DNA of 6,995 nt. It comes from an uncultured Clostridia bacterium. Its GTDB lineage: Bacteria > Bacillota > Clostridia > UBA1381. The translations under genes and the position numbers were made by a program. Below are positions 1 through 5,747 of the stretch, in pieces (the stretch's first letter is position 1; every line of letters begins with the position of its first letter). Under the pieces are notes generated by a model, which made no database searches, had not been told where the DNA came from, and saw only the letters and a program-made list of their open reading frames with translations. Location of the stretch: assembly GCA_934454745.1 (NCBI GenBank), contig CAKSGP010000078.1, forward strand, positions 1 to 6,995, in the 5' to 3' direction.

Positions 1-1339
1 GTCCTGCAATTGTAAATGTTGTCCAGCCCTCTGCATTAAATCCTATTCCTGCATAGCTGGGTGCATTCTTTACAAAAATTGTGGTTTCAATTGCTTTTGC
101 ATACTGTGTCATATGGTCCACATTCTTTGAATGAAGATGTGCTGAATGGCGGTTGCCGTGTTCTGCCTTGACTGCCATTTCAACTGCCTCATCAAAATCG
201 TTTGCACGGACAATCGGAAGAATCGGCATCATAAGCTCTGTCTGAACAAAAGCCTGTGAAAACTCTGTTTCACATATGATACATCTTATATCATCAGATA
301 CGTTAATATCAATCTGAGCAAGAATTTTCTTTGCATCACGTCCTACCCAATCCTTATTGATTGTGCGGACTTTTTCGCCTTTCTTGTTCTGTGTCCATAC
401 AAGAACTACATCCTCAAGTCTCTTTGTCTGTGCAGGTGTTAAAAGATAAGCACCGTTTTTCTGCATATGATGTATAAGCTCATCTGCAATTTCTCTTACT
501 GCAAAAACTTCTTTTTCTGCAATACAGGGAAGGTTATTATCAAAAGTACAGCCGTCTATAATATCCTTTGCCGCCTTCTTGACATCTGCTGTTTCATCAA
601 CTACTACCGGTGGGTTTCCTGCGCCTGCTCCAATTGCTTTCTTTCCTGATGAAAGAAGCATTCTTACAACACCCGGACCGCCTGTTGCAACAAGCATTTT
701 TACTGACGGATGGTTAACCATCATTTTTGATGTTTCCATTGTTGGATTTGCAACTGTTACTACTATATTTTCCGGACCGCCTGCTGCAAGCACTGCTCTG
801 TTTACCAAATCAACCGCATACGCTGATATACGCTTTGCATGGGGGTGTGGATTAAATACTACCGCATTTCCGCCTGCAAGCATACATATACTGTTGCAAA
901 TTACTGTACAGCTGGGGTTTGTTGACGGTGTTATAGCACCGATTACACCGTAGGGTGCCATTTCAACAAGTGTTAATCCGCCGTCGCCTGACATTGCGCG
1001 TGTATCAAGATCCTCTGTTCCTAAGGTCTTATCTGCTACAAGATGATGCTTTAAAATTTTGTGATATACATTTCCCATTCCGGTATCTTCTACGGCAAGC
1101 TTTGCCATAGTTTCTGCCTCGGCATGAGTAAGCTTTCTGATTTCGCTTATAATATTCTCGCGCTGTTCCTTATTATACTTACGGAACTGCGTATACGCTT
1201 TATTTACAGCATCAAGAGCCTCCTCCATAGTGTCAAAAACACCAAGCTGCTTACGAGGCGAAGGAATTTTATTACCTGATAAATTCATTTCCAAAAGCAC
1301 TTCTTCTACAAGACGGCTTACTTTATTTTCATCTATCAT
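1..1339 (-). CDS. pduP: CoA-acylating propionaldehyde/acetaldehyde dehydrogenase, PduP/EutE type, BMC cargo (3' end outside window)
   Basis: Oxidises a short aldehyde (propanal is likely here) with NAD+ and CoA to the acyl-CoA, inside a bacterial microcompartment. I translated 446 uninterrupted codons from the ATG at 1339 to the window edge. The catalytic cysteine is Cys272 in NNLPCIAEK (268-276). The family motif GAGAGNPP lies at 237-244, TGGPG near 220, and PSYAGIGFNAEGWTTF near 427-442, which matches the region close to the PduP C-terminus. Roughly 20-35 residues are therefore missing at the window edge. Residues 1-18 (MIDENKVSRLVEEVLLEM) form an amphipathic helix followed by a linker, resembling the N-terminal encapsulation peptide of PduP. 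The start is fixed by an ATGA overlap with the upstream gene and a strong Shine-Dalgarno. It is the third gene of the operon and has no promoter of its own. EutE versus PduP cannot be settled by motif; the aldolase neighbour favours propanal. Confidence 0.93.
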   Translation of the reverse strand, partial: MIDENKVSRLVEEVLLEMNLSGNKIPSPRKQLGVFDTMEEALDAVNKAYTQFRKYNKEQRENIISEIRKLTHAEAETMAKLAVEDTGMGNVYHKILKHHLVADKTLGTEDLDTRAMSGDGGLTLVEMAPYGVIGAITPSTNPSCTVICNSICMLAGGNAVVFNPHPHAKRISAYAVDLVNRAVLAAGGPENIVVTVANPTMETSKMMVNHPSVKMLVATGGPGVVRMLLSSGKKAIGAGAGNPPVVVDETADVKKAAKDIIDGCTFDNNLPCIAEKEVFAVREIADELIHHMQKNGAYLLTPAQTKRLEDVVLVWTQNKKGEKVRTINKDWVGRDAKKILAQIDINVSDDIRCIICETEFSQAFVQTELMMPILPIVRANDFDEAVEMAVKAEHGNRHSAHLHSKNVDHMTQYAKAIETTIFVKNAPSYAGIGFNAEGWTTFTIAG

Positions 1340-1905
1340 TTTTCGTCCTCCTTCATATACTTAATTCTTTCATTAAGATAGCAGACACCAAGCTTTGCAA
1401 GCTCAATATCCTGCTCTTTCGTTCCGCCCGAAACACCTATTGCTCCTATAAGGTCATCACCGACAAATAATGGTTTACCTCCGCCTAAAAGCAATATGCC
1501 GTTACCATTTGACAATCCGTCAAGCCCACCGCCTCTTGACTCTCTAAGAGCCTCATCAGTAGGCATACGAAGTGATGCTGCCGTATAGGCTTTATTCTGA
1601 GATGCTGAAATTGATGCTAAAAACGAATTATCCATAGCCTCAAAGGCAACAAGTCTTCCGTTATCATTTACTATTGATATGACAGCATTAACGCCTTCTT
1701 TTTCTGCCCCTTTTTCTACGCAGTAGATTATCTCTTTGGCAAGAGATAGGGTAAGATACGGCTTCATCCCAAGCTGCGAAACTGATTTTATATCCGACAC
1801 CGCCTGCGCTTTTAATTTGGGCTCTGCCTTTTTGTCAGACGGTGGAGGAGCTGCTGTGCCCGTATTTTTCGCAATTTGCAATAACAACTCGTCAATCGTT
1901 TTCAT
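1336..1905 (-). CDS. GlcG/HbpS-family protein (PduO C-terminal-like, PF03928) with N-terminal encapsulation-like helix
   Basis: A 189-residue protein of the GlcG/HbpS/DUF336 family, the same fold as the C-terminal domain of PduO. Family members bind haem or corrinoid or have unknown roles, and the precise function in microcompartments is not established. The domain covers about residues 48-182. The Gly-rich segment LLLGGGKPLFVGDD (about 138-151) followed by GAIGVSGGT is diagnostic. The N-terminus MKTIDELLLQIAKNTG is a short amphipathic helix, followed by a Pro/Ala/Lys-rich linker (about 17-40), the usual layout of BMC cargo targeting tags. The adenosyltransferase domain of true PduO is absent. 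It sits 27 nt after the aldolase gene, with a weak AGGGG ribosome site about 10 nt before ATG 1905, and overlaps the dehydrogenase start by 4 bp. Family assignment is sure; cargo status is inferred. Confidence 0.88.
   Translation of the reverse strand: MKTIDELLLQIAKNTGTAAPPPSDKKAEPKLKAQAVSDIKSVSQLGMKPYLTLSLAKEIIYCVEKGAEKEGVNAVISIVNDNGRLVAFEAMDNSFLASISASQNKAYTAASLRMPTDEALRESRGGGLDGLSNGNGILLLGGGKPLFVGDDLIGAIGVSGGTKEQDIELAKLGVCYLNERIKYMKEDEK
1346..1353 (-). promoter_or_regulatory. Ribosome binding site of the aldehyde dehydrogenase gene
   Basis: AAGGAGGA on the minus strand, 6 nt before the ATG at 1339 and lying inside the end of the upstream gene. With the 4-bp ATGA stop/start overlap (1336-1339) it indicates translational coupling of the two genes and decides the start. 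Confidence 0.8.
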
Positions 1906-1932
1906 TACGGTTCAGCCCCTGTTCCTAATTTC

Positions 1933-2823
1933 TTATTTATTGTACTTTTCAAGTACACGTCTTGTAACCTCTGCTACAATCTTTTCCATATCATTGTTGT
2001 TGTCAGCGCAGCTACATGAGCCTGATGAACAAACCTGTGACGGAAGTGGCTGGAAACCATGATATGCCGCACCAGATTCCATACCGTGCTTTTCATTTGC
2101 TTCAGTAGGTGACATTGAGCAAGTATCGTTTTCATAACAGCCTGGGCAAAGCTTCTCTAAGGGATGCTTACCTGATACGCCAAACTGCTTTCTCAAATCT
2201 ATAAGCTTTTTAACCTCACCGCAGGGGATTTCTTTCTCGCCTCCAAGAAGTCTTGAATACATAAGTAGCTTTGCATAGAACTCTGTTGATTCCATTCTGA
2301 AGAATGCAGTGTTCAAATCACAGCCAAATGACAATGCACCGTGGTTTGCAAGTAGAATTGCATCGTAGTCCTGAAGATACGGCTCAAGTGATTCGGGTAT
2401 CTCCATTGTTGACGGTGTACCATACTGCGCAATTGGAACTGCACCAAGGAATATAATAGCCTCCGGCATTATAAGTTTGTCAAGAGCTATTCCTGCAATT
2501 GCAAATGATGTAGCAATCGGAGGATGTGCATGAACAACAGCATTTACGTCTGGTCTCTGCTGATAAACCTTCAAGTGCATCTTAAACTCTGATGACGGCT
2601 TCCACTGACCATTTGGTTCTTTAAGGTTTCCGTTGCCGTCTACCTTACAGATCATATCGGGAGTCATAGATCCCTTTGAAACGCCTGTGGGAGTTACATA
2701 ATATGTATTATCATCAACCTTTACGGAGAAATTACCGTCGTTTGCTGCAACGAAACCGTCGTTATAAATACGTTTTCCAATTTCGCACAATTCTTTTTTG
2801 ATTTCATACTCTGACTTATACAT
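1933..2823 (-). CDS. fucA: Class II aldolase, L-fuculose-1-phosphate (or rhamnulose-1-P) aldolase, with C-terminal BMC tag
   Basis: Cleaves L-fuculose-1-phosphate (possibly also L-rhamnulose-1-phosphate) to DHAP and L-lactaldehyde using a bound metal, usually zinc. The aldolase domain covers residues 1 to about 212. The catalytic/metal glutamate is Glu79 in SSEF; the metal-binding histidines are His98 and His100 (VVHAHPP) and His161 (ANHGALSFG). FucA enzymes are usually about 215 residues, whereas this protein has 296. The extra 80 residues hold a Cys-rich linker (Cys226, 229, 235, then 265, 270, 272) and end in an amphipathic helix, MEKIVAEVTRRVLEKY (279-294), resembling a C-terminal encapsulation peptide. 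It is first in the operon, about 50 nt from the predicted transcription start, with AGAGAGGG 8 nt before the ATG. The exact sugar phosphate cannot be read from sequence; the BMC-like tag and the PduP neighbour favour the fucose/rhamnose pathway. Confidence 0.9.
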   Translation of the reverse strand: MYKSEYEIKKELCEIGKRIYNDGFVAANDGNFSVKVDDNTYYVTPTGVSKGSMTPDMICKVDGNGNLKEPNGQWKPSSEFKMHLKVYQQRPDVNAVVHAHPPIATSFAIAGIALDKLIMPEAIIFLGAVPIAQYGTPSTMEIPESLEPYLQDYDAILLANHGALSFGCDLNTAFFRMESTEFYAKLLMYSRLLGGEKEIPCGEVKKLIDLRKQFGVSGKHPLEKLCPGCYENDTCSMSPTEANEKHGMESGAAYHGFQPLPSQVCSSGSCSCADNNNDMEKIVAEVTRRVLEKYNK

Positions 2824-2880
2824 AGTTTCTACCCTCTCTCTTTTTTTGTTTTATTTGGTTTTATTTTTGTTTCCTCTATT

Positions 2881-2909
2881 ATTATACAACATTTATTAGC
2901 GTTTGTAAA
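2881..2909 (-). promoter_or_regulatory. Promoter P1 of the aldolase operon
   Basis: Minus-strand -35 TTTACA (2904-2909), 17-nt spacer, -10 TATAAT (2881-2886). Predicted start near 2874 gives a leader of about 50 nt. A/T tracts directly upstream could act as an UP element. Confidence 0.75.
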
Positions 2910-2932
2910 GCCTTTTTTTTGAAAAAAAGCTT
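2908..2932. repeat. A/T-rich inverted repeat just upstream of P1
   Basis: AAGC plus T-tract, one central base, A-tract plus GGCTT, imperfect by one base. It abuts the -35 of P1. It may be an UP-element-like A-tract or a weak terminator for readthrough from argH. It has no clean U-run in the argH direction, so its role is uncertain. Confidence 0.4.
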
Positions 2933-2951
2933 AAACTTTTAACAAAATTAT

Positions 2952-2965
2952 CACATAAATATGTG
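2952..2965. promoter_or_regulatory. Short perfect palindrome between P2 and P1 (possible operator)
   Basis: CACATA-AA-TATGTG on the plus strand: two 6-bp arms with a 2-bp centre. It lies about 43 bp upstream of the P1 -35 and downstream of the P2 start. This position would suit an activator of P1 or a roadblock for P2. No known regulator is recognised. Confidence 0.35.
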
Positions 2966-2983
2966 CATCTGTTACATAACATA

Positions 2984-3012
2984 ATTCTATCATATGTTCC
3001 TGTATTTTTCAA
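2984..3012 (-). promoter_or_regulatory. Second upstream promoter P2 of the aldolase operon
   Basis: Minus-strand -35 TTGAAA (3007-3012), 17-nt spacer, -10 TAGAAT (2984-2989). Predicted start near 2977 would give a leader of about 150 nt running through P1. AT-rich DNA produces such matches by chance, so this is less certain than P1. Confidence 0.45.
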
Positions 3013-3026
3013 TACTTTTTTTAAAG

Positions 3027-3049
3027 ATACCATATGTTGGTATTTTTTT
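3027..3049 (+). terminator. Weak hairpin between argH and the aldolase operon
   Basis: ATACC/GGTAT arms (3027-3031 and 3039-3043) with a 7-nt loop. A T-run follows on the plus strand (3043-3049), so it is better placed to stop plus-strand transcription running antisense into argH. In the argH direction the hairpin is followed only by CTTTAAAA, a poor terminator. Confidence 0.3.
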
Positions 3050-3073
3050 AGTTACATTTCAATATTTAGCTTT

Positions 3074-4456
3074 TTATCTTAAATCCGATAAAAATTTCTC
3101 TGCTTTTTTTATTGCACAAAGTGTAATTTCCTTTGCGGGGCCTCCGATAACGTTTCTGTCGTTTACACAGGTCTGCATAGAAACTGCATCATAAATATCC
3201 TCCTCAATTATATCGGAGAATGATTTCATCTCCTCCATTGTAAGGTCATCTATTGCCTTGTTATGCTCGACACAGTAGAATACCATATTTCCGATAACCG
3301 AATGTGCGTCGCGGAAGGGAAGTCCTTTTTTAACAAGGTAGTCTGCGGCATCTGTTGCGTTTGTAAATCCGCCCTTTGCTCCCTCGTACATATTCTTTTT
3401 ATTAACCTTCATTGTGCTTATCATATCGCAGAAGACGGGCAGGCACAGTTTAACAGTGTCTATACTGTCAAAAATCTGTTCCTTGTCCTCCTGCATATCT
3501 TTATTGTAAGCAAGGGGTATTCCCTTCATCATTGTGAGAAGTCCCATAAGATTTCCGTACACTCTGCCGGTCTTACCGCGGATAAGCTCGGCAACGTCAG
3601 GATTCTTTTTCTGAGGCATAATAGATGAGCCTGTTGAGAAGGCATCATCCATTTCAACGAATGAAAATTCGTTTGATGACCACAAAATCAATTCCTCGGA
3701 AAATCTGCTCATGTGCATCATTATAATTGAAAGACAGCTTGCAAGCTCAAGAACAAAATCACGGTCTGAAACACCGTCAAGCGAGTTCATAGTGATCGAG
3801 TTAAATCCAAGCATATCAGCAACCGCCTCACGGTCAAGTGGATATGTCGTACCTGCAAGTGCTCCCGAGCCTAATGGCATAACGTTTGTACGCTCACGGC
3901 AATCCTGCAGTCTTAAAAGATCACGCTTGAACATTTCATAATATGCCATTGCGTGATGTGCAAAGGTAATAGGTTGTGCCTTCTGCAAATGTGTATAGCC
4001 TGGCATAATAGTGTCGGTATGCCCCTTTGCCAGGTCAACAAATACCTCCATTGCGTGAACAAGCATTTTGGCAATTTCCTCTGTTTCGTCCATAAGGTAC
4101 ATACGTATATCAAGTGCTACCTGATCATTACGGCTTCTGCCGGTATGGAGTCTTTTTCCAGCATCACCTATACGGTCTGTAAGAATTTTTTCTATATTCA
4201 TATGTATATCCTCAGCATCAATTAAAAACTCAACCTTGCCGTTTTCAATGTCAGCGAGGATGTTTTTTAGCTCTCTTACAATCTTTTCTGAATCCTCTTT
4301 CGGGATAATTCCCTGATTGCCAAGCATTGTTGCATGGGCAATTGAGCCCTTTATATCCTGCTTGTACATTCTTTTATCAAAACGAATTGACGAATTGAAA
4401 TCATCAACCTTTTTATCGGTGGATTTTCTAAATCGTCCGCCCCATAATTTTGCCAT
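3074..4456 (-). CDS. argH: Argininosuccinate lyase
   Basis: Catalyses the last step of arginine biosynthesis, argininosuccinate to arginine plus fumarate, as a cytoplasmic homotetramer. The 460-residue length is normal for the family. Motifs visible: MAKLWGGRF at the N-terminus; HTGRSRNDQ at 104-112; GYTHLQKAQP at 153-162 with the conserved Thr155-His156; and the fumarase/lyase-superfamily signature GSSIMPQKKNPD at 276-287, which carries the catalytic serine on its flexible loop. I chose the start at 4456 because MAKLWGGRF is the standard ArgH N-terminus and AAAGGA (4465-4470) sits 8 nt upstream. The in-frame ATG at 4480 would add eight atypical residues and place the ribosome site inside the gene. 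It has its own promoter and no argG beside it, and no functional link to the downstream BMC-type operon is apparent. Confidence 0.97.
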   Translation of the reverse strand: MAKLWGGRFRKSTDKKVDDFNSSIRFDKRMYKQDIKGSIAHATMLGNQGIIPKEDSEKIVRELKNILADIENGKVEFLIDAEDIHMNIEKILTDRIGDAGKRLHTGRSRNDQVALDIRMYLMDETEEIAKMLVHAMEVFVDLAKGHTDTIMPGYTHLQKAQPITFAHHAMAYYEMFKRDLLRLQDCRERTNVMPLGSGALAGTTYPLDREAVADMLGFNSITMNSLDGVSDRDFVLELASCLSIIMMHMSRFSEELILWSSNEFSFVEMDDAFSTGSSIMPQKKNPDVAELIRGKTGRVYGNLMGLLTMMKGIPLAYNKDMQEDKEQIFDSIDTVKLCLPVFCDMISTMKVNKKNMYEGAKGGFTNATDAADYLVKKGLPFRDAHSVIGNMVFYCVEHNKAIDDLTMEEMKSFSDIIEEDIYDAVSMQTCVNDRNVIGGPAKEITLCAIKKAEKFLSDLR

Positions 4457-4482
4457 TTTTATTTTCCTTTCTGTTACCAAAT

Positions 4483-4512
4483 TGTCTTATTTATACTTGT
4501 CTTATTTATACT
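4483..4512. repeat. 15-bp perfect tandem repeat in the argH leader (possible operator)
   Basis: Two adjacent identical copies of TGTCTTATTTATACT (4483-4497 and 4498-4512, plus strand). They begin at the predicted argH transcription start and cover the first 25-30 nt of the leader, where a repressor would block initiation. ArgR is the obvious candidate for argH, but the units lack the two-sided symmetry of a canonical ARG box. Confidence 0.5.
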
Positions 4513-4515
4513 TCA

Positions 4516-4544
4516 ATAATACCACAACAACCGCAAAATTGCAA
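4516..4544 (-). promoter_or_regulatory. argH promoter
   Basis: Minus-strand -35 TTGCAA (4539-4544), 17-nt spacer, -10 TATTAT (4516-4521) with an extended TGG before it. Predicted start near 4509, leader about 50 nt. TTGCAA occurs a second time just upstream. Confidence 0.65.
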
Positions 4545-4576
4545 TAGTTGCAAATAAAATTAAATAGTACAATAGG

Positions 4577-4585
4577 TGCTATAAA
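4577..4585 (+). promoter_or_regulatory. Extended -10 element for the plus-strand RNA candidate
   Basis: TGCTATAAA on the plus strand, an extended -10 with no good -35 at the right distance. It would start transcription near 4592, immediately before the structured element. It is weak evidence taken alone. Confidence 0.35.
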
Positions 4586-4591
4586 AATAGA

Positions 4592-4676
4592 TGCAGAACG
4601 GACAAAAACTGCCGAGTAGCAAGGCTGCAAGGGTAACCTGTGGCTTACGCGTGTATGCCACAGGCGGTTTTTGTTT
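4592..4676 (+). ncRNA. Candidate structured small RNA of unknown family, plus strand
   Basis: A GC-richer island in an AT-rich spacer that folds as a three-way-junction-like RNA. A closing helix pairs 4602-4611 with 4665-4674 (10 pairs). Inside it are a small hairpin, 4616-4620 with 4624-4628 and loop AAG, and a strong hairpin, 4637-4644 with 4657-4664 (8 pairs), which can extend by three pairs to a GCGU loop. A purine-rich single strand, AAGGGUAA (4629-4636), joins the two. Two features favour the plus strand: positions 4610/4666 and 4617/4627 are U-G pairs there but C-A mismatches on the minus strand, and the 3' arm ends in UUUUUGUUU, giving intrinsic termination. It contains no plausible protein and lies between a terminator and the argH promoter, so it would be a stand-alone transcript. 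I recognise no riboswitch consensus. Confidence 0.5.
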
Positions 4677-4693
4677 CGTAACATAAAACAAAT

Positions 4694-4734
4694 AAAAAAG
4701 AATTTTCAATTGAAAAATTGAAAATTCTTTTTTT
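4694..4734. terminator. Bidirectional intrinsic terminator after the CDF gene
   Basis: Perfect 18-bp stem (4694-4711 with 4716-4733) with a 4-nt loop. Both outer arms are A/T tracts, so a U-run follows on either strand. It lies about 20 bp after the CDF stop at 4753 and also ends anything transcribed from the plus-strand RNA side. Confidence 0.85.
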
Positions 4735-4752
4735 GTGTGGTCTGTGCTATTT

Positions 4753-5605
4753 TTATACATCGTCCGTAATTGGGTTTACGTGTATCATACAATGCTTAAC
4801 CTGTGGAATTTTTTCCTCTATGTTATCGTGAACAAGTTCGGCAATATGGTGTGCCTCGAGCAATGTTATATCACCGTTCTCGGCAATTTCCAAATCAACA
4901 TAGATTTTCGAGCCAAATCGACGTGTCATAAGCATATCAATCCATAACACATTTACGTATTTCCTCTTTTTCCTCCTCTGTACAGGAACGGTCAACAAGT
5001 CTGTTCACGGCATCCATAAATATATCAATCGCTGCTTTTCCGATAAAGATACATATTATGATACTTGCAATAGGCTCACATAGGGGGAACCCAATAATCG
5101 CACCGCCAATACCTATAAGAGAACCAACAGATGACAGTGCATCGGAACGATGATGCCATGCATCGGCAAGCATTGAGGATGAATTGATTTTTTCTGCCGT
5201 GTGCTTTGTATAATGATACATCCATTCCTTAACACCAATGGATAAAATCGCCGCAACTAACGCAAATCTGCTGGGTATTTCTATTTCTGCACCGCTTATT
5301 ATTGTTTTAACAGCCGTAATTCCTATTCCCGCACCCGTCATAAATAACATTATAGCAAGAATAATCGAAAAAATACATTCTATCCTCTCATGACCATAAG
5401 GATGAGAGCTGTCAGACTGCTTTGACGAAAGATTTATGCCAAACATTACTGCAACTGTTGAAACAACATCTGATGCAGAATGAACTGCGTCTGATACCAA
5501 TGCCTGGGACTTACCCATTATTCCTACTATAAATTTAATAAGAGATAACACTAAATTGATAATTATCGTTATTATTGAAACTCTGTTTGCTTCTTTCTTT
5601 TCCAT
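4753..5605 (-). pseudogene. Cation diffusion facilitator metal efflux transporter, frameshifted near the membrane/cytoplasmic junction
   Basis: CDF transporters export divalent metals (Zn, Fe, Mn, Co) in exchange for protons as membrane dimers. The first frame (5605 to 4937, 222 residues) has the whole membrane part. The TM2 site is SDAVHSASD with Asp39, His42 and Asp46; HPYGHER is at 68-74; the TM5 site is LADAWHHRSD with His151 and Asp155, the HxxxD pair typical of the family. It stops at TGA right after IRKCVMD. The dimerising C-terminal domain continues in the +1 frame, from about IDMLMTRRFGSKIYVD to HCMIHVNP, stopping at 4753. Family members have about six more residues between the two parts, so a net loss near 20 nt around 4938-4945 is inferred. 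The start is supported by GGGAGGA about 7 nt before ATG 5605. It may be a true lesion, a truncated but folded transporter, or an assembly error. The metal is not predictable. Confidence 0.85.
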
Positions 5606-5706
5606 AAAAAAATCCTCCCGTGCCGTGTTACCGACGCCAAGAGAATTTTTTCTGTTTTGGGTTGGTACACTTTGTAGAGTTGCTTATATTATATTATTTA
5701 GCAATT
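5606..5706 (-). promoter_or_regulatory. About 100-nt leader of the CDF gene
   Basis: Predicted transcript leader before the CDF start. Complementary arms GTGTACC (5664-5670) and GGTAACAC (5625-5632) can pair with one bulged A, placing a hairpin just upstream of the GGGAGGA ribosome site (5613-5619). It does not match the Mn (yybP-ykoY) or NiCo riboswitch core as I know them. Regulation is possible but unproven. Confidence 0.3.
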
Positions 5707-5712
5707 TTAACA

Positions 5713-5741
5713 AGTATACCACTTTATACAATTTTTGTCAA
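5713..5741 (-). promoter_or_regulatory. CDF gene promoter with inverted repeat in the spacer
   Basis: Minus-strand consensus -35 TTGACA (5736-5741), 17-nt spacer, -10 TATACT (5713-5718) with extended TGG. GTATA-N6-TATAC (5714-5729) is an inverted repeat covering the spacer and -10, a good site for a repressor such as a metal sensor. The -35 begins only 7 bp after the upstream stop codon and no terminator is visible between the genes, so some readthrough is likely. Confidence 0.75.
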
Positions 5742-5747
5742 TAATAA

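Noticed and set aside
579..953. 124-residue plus-strand open frame
   Set aside because: It is the antisense shadow of the aldehyde dehydrogenase, whose full-length frame and catalytic motifs are clear. No ribosome site or family signal.
4457..4480. Upstream ATG of argH at 4480
   Set aside because: Would add eight non-family residues and overlap the Shine-Dalgarno of the conserved MAKLWGGRF start.
4612..4640. Resemblance of GAGTAGC to the Mn riboswitch (yybP-ykoY), and of AGGGTAACC to a T-box antiterminator
   Set aside because: Only a short word matches. The second Mn-riboswitch conserved segment and the T-box sequence GGTACCGCG are absent, and no plus-strand gene follows.
4502..4760. Two overlapping short minus-strand open frames in the argH-CDF spacer
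   Set aside because: They run through a terminator and the structured RNA island, and their composition follows the hairpins. No ribosome site; better explained as non-coding.
4735..4947. 70-residue plus-strand open frame
   Set aside because: Antisense to the conserved C-terminal domain of the CDF transporter and starts within the terminator region.
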